From NCBI GenBank assembly GCA_014529385.2, contig CM043944.1, forward strand, positions 86,953,884 to 87,017,883: a stretch of DNA of 64,000 nt, written 5' to 3'. Below the pieces are notes generated by a model. The model did no database searches. It saw only the letters and a program-made list of their open reading frames with translations, and was not told the DNA's origin. The stretch comes from Adiantum capillus-veneris (lineage: Eukaryota > Streptophyta > Polypodiopsida > Polypodiales > Pteridaceae). A program made the position numbers and the translations under genes. Below, piece after piece: positions 37,510 to 46,400 of the stretch; within the stretch, counting starts at the first letter, position 1, and the number at the start of each line of letters is the position of its first letter.

Positions 37510-37830
37510 ATATGAAGAGAGAGAAAAATAGAGCGCGTCCAATGAGCACGAAGGCTACGTTACGTAGGAAAGTACGTGCAAAGACTCAAAAAATAGGAAA
37601 ATAGCATAAAACTTTCACGAATCTAGGATTGTAGCATCGTAGTTTCCTTCCTTTTACTGAGCTTTTAGGTGCTTCCATGTGGTCCCACTTCTGATATTCT
37701 CTTATGGTCATTAACGTACTGGAGGGTGACCATTAAGCCCGCACAAGATATTGGAATTCTAAAACACTTTCCCTCCATTAGAATGCTTTCAAAGTGAATC
37801 TCCCTCCACTAAAGCTTTTCTCAGAGAGCT

Positions 37831-39224
37831 ATGGCTTTCACGTCTTCTCGCCCAAGAAGCTCCAGGTGTTTACTGTCTCTCACACCAACAACCAACAGCT
37901 GCACTTTGCCTAGAAGGCCAAGTAGTAGCATATCCTCAATTACAATATCAACTTCAATAAGTGCAGAGAACCAATGGGTTGGACAAAGGATAAACAAAGG
38001 TTCATGGGTCCTCATGCAACCAAGAAGACCCAAGAGGTCTAGTGGTATCAACGTTTACCGCTCAGCATGGAAGGCCATAGTGTTGGATTTCAAAGTTGAA
38101 ATCGGTAAAAGATCTGTAAAGGAAGTTCTTGTTCATCATGTGTTTACCCATCCAGAGGTGATAGCAAACGGTGGAAATGTATCAGATATACATCAACCAC
38201 GTTGCAATTGTAAGTACTCTTGACATGTGAACTTACTGATACTCTCATTATAACTTTTCTTATATATTTTGTAATGTTTCTCCCGCTTCCTTTGAGCAAT
38301 GTCTCCATTCTTCACAGCTCAATTACATTAGATTTGTCATTTTTACTTATTGATACTCTTAGTTTAACTCTTCTTATATTTATTGCAGATGTTTATCCCT
38401 CTTCTTATGAGCAATGGGAGCCTGTGGAGTGCATAATAGGCCTCTTCCATGTTGTTCATGCCCACATTGGTTCTCTACAGTATTCAGGGAGGAGCAGCAA
38501 AAGCCTGGCTGATGAGGGAATATTTTTTTATGACCACTTCTACCAACTCAGCTCAGGGAATAAGAATGGCATGTTGGTGAAAGTGCCTCTACCAACCGAT
38601 TGGAACACTGTGGACTGGCCAGTTCTCGAGGAAACAATGGTGGAGGCAATGCGAAGTAAGCTCTACAAGGATATACAGAGGTCTCTACGTAGCTCTATTC
38701 CCACCAAACTGGTTAGAATTGAAAACTTTTGTCCTGTTGCACTCTTCATAGAGTTGTTTCATAGCTACAACATCCGTGTTACGAAAACTATGTTCATGTG
38801 CAAGTCATTTCAGCAGTCATCCTGTGACAAACTTCTTGACAGAGGATGGTATGTAAAGGAAGAGATTGGTTTACGGTGCGAGGTCGCGCTTGATACTCTA
38901 GTTGTCAAGTACATGATTGCAAGCCAATCACTGTTACTCTCGTTTTGGTATATGCGATCACAAATGCTCAATGGTATGTACATTCCTATGGACCAGGTTT
39001 CTGCAGGTTTGGAAGATAATCCTACTGTGGATGTAGAAGTGATTGATAAAGAGCATGGCCTACTGTTGGTGGTTACAATAAGGGAGCTATGCAGTCTTCA
39101 GCATTTGCGGCATGACAGAATTGAAGAGTCAATGGACAGGGACCTATCAGATTTTTCCTTTTTCCTAGCTGGCGAAGGGAAAAAGATATTTTGTGCAAAG
39201 AGTTGGATGGTCGGGTTGAAGTAG
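37831..39224 (+). CDS. Gene 1: unrecognised 404-aa protein, two exons
   Basis: Exon 1 is 37831-38209 from an ATG. The intron is 38210-38388 (179 bp, GTAAGT...TTGCAG). Exon 2 is 38389-39224. Splicing keeps frame (phase 1) and gives 404 codons. The N-terminus is Ser/Thr/Arg-rich and lacks acidic residues for the first 45, like an organelle transit peptide. The remainder has a folded look: YVYPSSYEQWEPVE, LFHVVHAHIGSLQYSG, VRIENFCPVALFIELF, LDTLVVKYMIASQSLLL, VDVEVIDKEHGLLLVVTIRE. I do not recognise the family. A decayed paralogue lies at 11738-12195. The gene starts about 320 bp inside the left TIR, so it may be transposon cargo or a transposon accessory gene. Confidence 0.75.
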
Positions 39225-39354
39225 TGTCAATGTAACAGATATTCTTGTGAACCCAAGTGTATACAAATGACTTTCAATACATGAAGTTTATTGAGCTCAT
39301 TTGTCAATTGTGCCCTATGAAAAAGTGTGCTTGAAATACATTTCTTTACCATGT

Positions 39355-39406
<52 letters not shown>

Positions 39407-39558
39407 AATGTTAGACAAGACAAAGACATGATAGAAGAGTCATCTTAATTCATTAGAAAGTACAAACTCGTCCGTGAACAATGGACTGAGATACAATTTC
39501 TGTAAGTATGGAATCAGAATGTCTTCAAGGTAAAAATCGAAGGAATGCCCCTCGAAAG

Positions 39559-39724
39559 AAGGTGGTGAGATAGTTGTTCCCGGCGGATTTAGTTCTCCTT
39601 TTTCAGGAGTATCATCAATCAGTAGTGTATTAGTTGCATCAAAGGTGGTGAGATAGTTGTTCCCGGCGGATTTAGTTCTCCCTTTTCAGGAGTATCATCA
39701 ATCAGTAGTGTATTAGTTGCATCA
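39559..39724. repeat. 83-bp tandem duplication in gene 2's last exon
   Basis: 39559-39641 and 39642-39724 are identical except for one base (CTCCTTTTTC versus CTCCCTTTTC). As 83 is not a multiple of three, it shifts the frame of the phosphatase C-terminus, which then ends early at 39619. Confidence 0.95.
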
Positions 39725-42297
39725 AAGGGTACACCGATTTGGCTAAACGGTTTGTACAAAAGAGGTAAGTGTGGTTTTTTAGGGTGGTAGTGGCCCTCAA
39801 CGGTAACGCATTTTCTTTGATCATACAAAAAGGCAAAATCTAACGTGTGAGCGCCGCATACACTGGAAACTATTGTAACTAGTGGCGACAAGTTTTGCCT
39901 TTGCATTGAAGACCATATGGCAACTCTGAAGCGCGGAAGAAGAAAATGAATAAATTCCTTGGTTCCTGGACGAACCACGACTCGAAAAGTTCCCATCCGA
40001 AACGTTTGCAAATCCTCAAAGGGTTCTGTGTCACCGAGAGGCACGCGCATCAGCAACAATCCATTGACGTCCAAGATAATCAACCTCTGTAAAAGTTGAC
40101 AAGTACATATAAGTAGTTAGAAGCTGAACATATTTTTCCATACTTGAATAGACATTACCGGAACAACCGTATCTACAGGTAGCAAGGGTCCATACTGGGT
40201 CTCTGTAGTGTTGATGTCGTTGTTGCTCTCCTCTGCTTTAGCTTCATCATTCACATCTTCATCAGGGGTCTCCCCCATGGCTCTTTCTGCCTCATTCAAG
40301 GTTTCCTCCAAGGTCTTTTCCTCTCCCTCGGTTGATCGGCTTGCCTCATACATCCTTGCCTGATCCATGTCAGTTTTCTCATCCCTAGGCCTGCTTTCCT
40401 CATCCATATCCTTTTGCTCATCTATAGGCCTGCTTTCCTCATCTTGGGTTTCATCCATAGGCTCTTTTGGCTCCTCCACTGGCTGACTTGGCTCTTTCAT
40501 TGTCTCCTCTGGTTGTACACTAGCACCTTCCATATGCTCATTTGACCTTTCCTCATCCTCGGCTCTTTCATCTTCTGCTGATACGACCCCCTCGGCCCGT
40601 TGTGATTCCACTGTATCGGATGCAGGGGTTTGTCGTGGTGGCACGTCATGTATTGTTAGATCAATAGTGCGGTCATCCAAGCCGCTATCTTCAAGCTCTC
40701 TGGGGCTAGACATAGTAAGCAGGTGTTGTATTAAACTTACCCGGTATCTTTGCAAATAATCATATGTGTAGTTTTTTAAAGCACTCTGCAAAATTGAAAG
40801 ACCACATGGTGAGAATTCTTTTATAAACTAAACCAAAACTGACTGAATGCATTGCCAAATGGTTACCTTAGTCATGAAAGGTTTTAATGCAAAGTAGCTT
40901 TGCAGGACATATTCTGCATGGAGAAGACATCTCCAGCCGCAAGAATTTCCATCGGTTTGATTTGGGACAGGTACATCTTTGATTGGGGCCTTGTATAGTT
41001 CATACCTTCCACATAGCTTGCCATAGGCAAGCAACAACCTCTTTATATAACTGCACAAAGCAACGTCAAGATGTTAGCATGAGGCTTCAAATTTACATGG
41101 ATATCTATAAGAAACACTTTTTGATACAAAACACTTACAGCCTAATTTCAGGGTGGGTTCCTTTTATTGAATTGAACACCCACACTGCTGGTTGGTCAAC
41201 ATCAAGGCATATGAGACTCCAGTGATGGTTGTTCTCATATGGAAAGATGATGACAGTAACTTCCAGCATAGCACAATGGAGAAACCAACTCTCAAAGGTC
41301 CCAGATGGACTGTTCTTTTGTCTAATAATCACTGACATTTGTGGATCAAGAAGAAACACCTCTGTGTGGGTGTGCAGTGGGAGTTGACTTTTGATCAAGC
41401 TGCAGAGAGTTCACCTGAGTTAGCAAACCTATTATCTGAGTTTTCAAAGCTAGCAAGATAGTAACACTTACTTAAGATAAGCATAGATAATTGTGTCTGA
41501 AATATGAGCATCTGGATTCTGCAATAAATTAATGTCCACTTTTTCCAGAGCTAGCTTTCTGGCTCCATCTACAAATGGTATCTCTGCAAGCAAACCATCC
41601 TTCATTGAAAGTAGAGTTTCTTGATTGCTTGCCTCTATGGACAGGGTCACATTGCATTCTATTTGCCTCTGGGACTCCACTGCTACTTTTGCTTTCTCCT
41701 TAAGCTCTGCCTTCCTCATGTCCTCTGTTTGGCGAGCAATAGTCTCTGCCCTTGCCCTTGTATTCACATCATGTGTGACATCTACAACTGTGAGTTGTGG
41801 AACTGCTCAGGGGGGTATAACAAAATTTTCCTCATTTTCTTATCCCTGCAGACATTGGGGACCAGTAGTTTGTCATACCTCCACCTTATTCTTTTCAGTG
41901 TCTCACTATCTTTGTCCATTATAGTAACCCTGTGGGCATGGGCTGCAACAATGGTGATGTCACTGAAGTACTCCAGTAGGAAGTCCTCTGCTACTTCTTG
42001 TAGAGCCATTAATGCCACCACCTTCCACCTTTTGGTGCCCCAGGTAGCTTCTTCACATATGGACCTCACCATCCTCTGAAAGGGCAGCTTTGGTATGCAT
42101 AAATCTACACATTTCTGTGCCTTTCTGATTTCTTTGAAAAGTCCCATGCAGGTTTGTAACTTCTTCACCCTTGGACCTTTCAGAATTTTATTGGGTTTTC
42201 CAGGTCTTTTCTTTGGGGTTGCAGATCTGCTACTTGCCTTAGCTGCTAATCCTGGTCCCTTGCCTGCCTTCCTTGCAGTAGCTTTTGTTCTAGCCAT
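39619..42297 (-). CDS. Gene 2: histone-H3-like / ULP1-type protease / FCP1-type phosphatase
   Basis: Minus strand. Exon A starts at ATG 42297. It begins MARTKATARK and continues KLPFQRMVRSICEE, VALMALQEVAEDFLLEYF and AHRVTIMDKD, a histone-H3 fold. It reads to TAG 41784-41782. Exon B ends at 41472. Exon C is 41399-41139, exon D 41050-40867, exon E 40785-40159, exon F 40086-39619. The B-F introns (72, 88, 81 and 72 bp) are GT-AG and keep frame. Exons C-D hold a ULP1/C48 protease: NHHWSLICLD, WVFNSIKG (Asn at the Asp position), Q in VPNQTDGNSCGW and the catalytic Cys. Exon E is Glu/Pro-rich. Exon F starts RLIILDVNGLLL, then RPGTKEFIHF, IWSSM and LLIDDTPEK, an FCP1/NIF HAD domain in which the second Asp of DxDx is Asn. 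The exon A-B junction is unresolved: H3-like may be separate. The C-terminus is frame-shifted by an 83-bp duplication. Confidence 0.75.
41782..42297 (-). CDS. Histone-H3-like reading frame (first exon of gene 2 or separate gene), 171 aa
   Basis: ATG at 42297-42295. The tail MARTKATARK differs from canonical H3 (MARTKQTARK) at one residue and keeps the K4 and K9 positions. A basic linker with RPGK leads to a helix resembling H3 alpha-N, then KLPFQRMVRSI (H3: KLPFQRLVREI), loop 1 one residue longer than in canonical H3, MALQEVAEDFLLEYFSD (H3: MALQEAAEAYLVGLFED), HRVTIMDKD and RRIR-like KRIRWR. A tail of about 35 residues follows the fold and ends at TAG 41784. Histone fold is known biology for nucleosome H3 and CENP-A. 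That this one enters nucleosomes is inference. A longer loop 1 is shared with centromeric H3 variants. Confidence 0.85.
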   Translation of the reverse strand: MARTKATARKAGKGPGLAAKASSRSATPKKRPGKPNKILKGPRVKKLQTCMGLFKEIRKAQKCVDLCIPKLPFQRMVRSICEEATWGTKRWKVVALMALQEVAEDFLLEYFSDITIVAAHAHRVTIMDKDSETLKRIRWRYDKLLVPNVCRDKKMRKILLYPPEQFHNSQL

Positions 42298-42317
42298 TTC
42301 ACTGTATACAAAAAGAG

Positions 42318-42364
<47 letters not shown>

Positions 42365-42412
42365 TTCTATAGCTTAGCATATTTAAATAGAGAGTGAGTG
42401 AGAGATTCCCAT

Positions 42413-42473
42413 TACTAAAGGCGCGCGCGGAGCATGTTTTGACCTCAAAAAACACCTCCACGCGCCATTAGTA
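42413..42473. repeat. 61-nt palindrome unit H1
   Basis: Left arm TACTAAAGGCGCG, right arm CGCGCCATTAGTA (one mismatch). Inner TGTTTTGA/TCAAAA pairing extends the stem. Lies about 115 bp upstream of the gene 2 ATG. Confidence 0.9.
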
Positions 42474-42574
42474 TAAGGTAAAAGAAAGACTCACTCACTC
42501 TCTCTCTCTCTCTCTATCTTTCCCCCCCTTACATCCTCTCTCTATAACACACACATACACTGGTCGATGCACAG

Positions 42575-42633
42575 TACTAACGGCGCGCATAGAGACATGC
42601 ACACCGGTTATGCCTCTCTATGCGCGCCTTTAG

Positions 42634-42635
<2 letters not shown>
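42575..42635. repeat. 61-nt palindrome unit H2
   Basis: Left arm TACTAACGGCGCGCATAGAG, right arm its reverse complement with one mismatch (21-nt arms). The start is 162 bp from that of H1. Confidence 0.92.
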
Positions 42636-42639
<4 letters not shown>

Positions 42640-42686
<47 letters not shown>

Positions 42687-42962
42687 AGGCTCTGTGTGTG
42701 TGTGTGTCTGTATTTGTGTGTGTGTGTGTAAGTTATATTTGTGTGTGTGTGTGTGTTTGTGAGTGTGTGTGTGTGTGTGTGTGTATGTTATATTTGTGTC
42801 TCTGTGTGTTTGTGTGTATGTTATATTTGTCTGTATCTGTGTGTGTGTGTGTGTGTATGTTAGATTTGTGTGTCTCTGGGTTTGTGAGTGTGTGTGTCTT
42901 TGGTGTGTATGTTATATTTGTGTCTCTGTGTGTTTGTGTGTATGTTATATTTGTCTGTTTCT

Positions 42963-42998
<36 letters not shown>

Positions 42999-43041
42999 TA
43001 TGTGTGTGTGTGTGTATGTTTTCTTTGTGTGTCTGTGTGTT

Positions 43042-43073
<32 letters not shown>

Positions 43074-43143
43074 TTGTGTTTGTGACTGTATGTGTGTGTT
43101 GTTTGTTAAGACAGAGCTAGATATGCAATATACTGTGATAGAA

Positions 43144-43220
<77 letters not shown>
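42640..43220. repeat. Long compound microsatellite (GA)n-(GT)n-(GA)n
   Basis: (GA)n at 42640-42680, GT-rich degenerate tract at 42690-43100, then (GA)n at 43147-43220. Its open frames are low-complexity artefacts. Confidence 0.95.
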
Positions 43221-43340
43221 CAAAGGCAGAGGGAAATTTCAGAAGCAGAGGGAGAGAGAGAGAGGGCCAAACCTCCTGAGGACGCAGACCTTCGTTATGT
43301 CTAAGATGGGTCGGCTTGCTGTCGGAGATGTAGACGACGG

Positions 43341-43393
<53 letters not shown>

Positions 43394-43571
43394 ACGAGGT
43401 GTGGTTTTTCTCTCTCATGACCTCTATATATGACGTACAAAAGTATACGGTCTCAATAATGACCGCACGTGCGACAACATGCAATTATACTCTATTTTAT
43501 AGTAACACGTGGGGCGCCGCCGTGTGTATCCGTTATAAGTGTGATTTTGAGAGAGAGGAAGAGAGAGAACA

Positions 43572-43620
<49 letters not shown>

Positions 43621-44010
43621 CATAGAAAGAAAGAAGGAGAGAGAGAGAGACAGATTGAGAGAGAGATAGAGAGAGGGACTCCTTACTCTTAGAGAGAGAG
43701 AGGGAGAGAGACAGAGTCAGTTTGAAAGACAAAAGGCAATGGAGGAGACACCTCCCTTGGAGTTTGTGCAAACCCCATCAACAAAAGGTGATCTCTCACT
43801 CTTTCTCTGTGTATTTCCAACAGTTGGTACAAATTGTGTGTGTGTGTGTGTGTGTGTGTAAACAAAGAAAAACCCATACTGTTGTTCAACACACACACAC
43901 CTCAACACAGACTTCCATAGACAGAGACACACACACACACACACATACACACAGACACACACACAGAGACATACACACACTCTCTCTCTCCCTCCCCTCT
44001 CTGTCCCCGT

Positions 44011-44071
44011 TACTAACGGCGCGCAGAGCCAACCAAACACTGGCTGCAGCTCTCTCCGCGCGCCTACAGTA
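44011..44071. repeat. 61-nt palindrome unit H3
   Basis: Left TACTAACGGCGCGC, right GCGCGCCTACAGTA. Inner TGGCTGCAGC. Within gene 3 intron 1. Confidence 0.88.
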
Positions 44072-44079
44072 TAGTTATG

Positions 44080-44111
<32 letters not shown>

Positions 44112-44116
44112 AATTG

Positions 44117-44177
44117 TACTTAAGGCGCGCGTAGAGAGTTGCAAAAAGTATGTTGTCGTCCTTGCGCGCCTTTAGTA
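44117..44177. repeat. 61-nt palindrome unit H4
   Basis: Left TACTTAAGGCGCGC, right GCGCGCCTTTAGTA. Same length and edge motifs as H1-H3, with a different interior. The start is 106 bp from that of H3. Confidence 0.9.
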
Positions 44178-44188
44178 CAAAGAGACAC

Positions 44189-44481
<293 letters not shown>

Positions 44482-45829
44482 GTCATGTTTCCTGATGAAT
44501 AGGATTAAGGTCCAGTAGGCAGAAGAGGCTGAAACCAGACCTAGAGCTTGTGCCAGGATTTCAACCTTTGCAGGCTCAGTTGCTTAATGTTTCTGCCAAA
44601 AGAATTGTTGACTTTTGTCAGGACATATCTGAAGAAGAGTCAATTGGTGAAGATCAATCAGAGAGGTCACCAGGCCAAGAGGATCCCTCACCCTACAAGG
44701 CTCCCTCACCCTGTACAGTACTTGTCAAGAAAAATACAAGAAAGAGGAATATAGACTTCTCAGATGATGCAGATGTGCCAGAAAGTAGTCCCTGTGCAAC
44801 TAAATGTAAAGCCAAAGAGGACGTGTCTTCTCTGGAAGACCCAGCTGCAACTGATGAGAGGCTGTTTGATTTTGCAGCATCTTGTGGTGCTGGGGACAAG
44901 TTTGATCTAGTTCATTCTATGTTTAATCCAAAGTTTGACATTGAAGACCTTTTAGCTCAGCACAGTAATTTCTTGCAGTCCTACAGAGATAAGTTTGAAG
45001 TGATGGTGCAGGTAGGGAGGGTTGTTCTGCCCACTATGACTCTTGTGCATTTAAATGACTGTGGTGGAAAGGGACAGGGGCTGAAGAAGTATAGGGAATT
45101 ACCACCTTCTTGCCGACATTCAACTTGCCCTTTGCACCAAAAAGAATGCAAACTAATTCAGGAAGCTTTTGGCTTTATGATTTACCTGAACAGCCTGTTT
45201 GGATTCCTCATGCAGAATCCTGATGAGGTGTTAGAGGAGCAGGATGCAGCACCAGATGAAGAATGCGAGGAGAAGACTCATATACAAGAAGTCGAGGAGG
45301 TTGAAGATACAGTCGACCTTGAGGTTGAGGCAATTGAAGTACAAAGAAGTAAGATGCTCTCTGTGAAAACCACAGAAATCAAACTTCCATTGGATGTCAG
45401 TAACTTCACTGAGAAGCATGCTCAGATGATGTTGCCTGCTGTGCCTGACTTCAGGATTGGAGACAGGACCTATATCTTCTTACATGATGTGCAAAGCATC
45501 TTTTATTTAAGGGAGGATTTCTCCCTGGCTATTATTTCCAGAGTCCAAGAGGAGAGGAGTGGATTTGTTTCAGAGGATAGTAGTGATGATGAGGCAATGG
45601 AAACATCCAGCAATCCAATGGAATGCCTCCGAAGATGCTTTGAGAAAGCTGAAAAATACAAGGAGACACTACCTGATGAAGCCACCTTCCAAGCAATAAG
45701 ACAAAGCCTAAGACCATCAACAAGTAACAAAGAAGTGGAGGATTGGTTTAACCATTCAAGTCAGGGGTCAACTACATCTGTAGACCTGTGGCAGGAAAAC
45801 CTCTTTCTGCAGGATGAGAGCTTCATGGT

Positions 45830-45882
<53 letters not shown>

Positions 45883-46400
45883 TGTCACTTCTGACATGAT
45901 ATGTGCAGTCTTGGATTGCTGACAAGGATGACTTCCTTCGGCGGCGGACTTGAGAGTATCGTGGAAGGGATGCGGCCCTAGCGCAGTACCTTTCAAAGCT
46001 TTGCGAGTCGTCGATAGTAGTTTTTCACAATTCCATGTCACAAGAGGGTTCAATAGCAACTTACACATTCAAGACACTATCACGCTTCTTGGGTGGACCC
46101 GTGCTGCCCAAAAGTGCAGATAAAGTCATTCTTGTGGACAAAGTGTTTGCTAGAGATTGTTTTGGTTACTGCCCGGGCTATACAGGTGGTCGGGCAGCGT
46201 ATTACTACGCCTACACAGCAATGGCACTAGCTCTTGGTAGACAAAACCCAGATGAAATTTTAGAGTATGGCAAACATCTCATGATTCGTTACAAGGGTGA
46301 CGTGCCAAAAAACAAAATTGAACCTTCAAAATCTTGATACACTTCAAGTAGCAATTGTATAAGATCATGTATTACATAAATTTTGTACAATGTCATCCAC

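Larger units (their letters stand above)
42298..43738. promoter_or_regulatory. Divergent intergenic region between genes 2 and 3
   Basis: Starts of gene 2 (minus) and gene 3 (plus) face away from each other across this 1.4 kb. It holds two 61-nt palindromes, (CT)n 42317-42362, (GA)n 42640-42680, a GT-rich tract of about 400 bp (42690-43100), (GA)n 43147-43220, (CT)n 43344-43391 and (GA)n 43576-43618. The only complex sequence in the centre (43395-43560) carries G-box cores (CGCACGTGCG at about 43465, ACACGTGG at about 43504), plausible shared promoter elements. Confidence 0.6.

Noticed and set aside
41782-42297. Calling the H3-like frame a genuine centromeric H3
   Set aside because: The tail is close to canonical H3, not CENH3-like, and it lies inside a transposon. 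A one-residue-longer loop 1 is not enough.
42620-43575. Long open frames in GT and GA repeats
   Set aside because: They are translations of microsatellites with only a few residues (Cys/Val, Arg/Glu, Leu/Ser) and occur on both strands.
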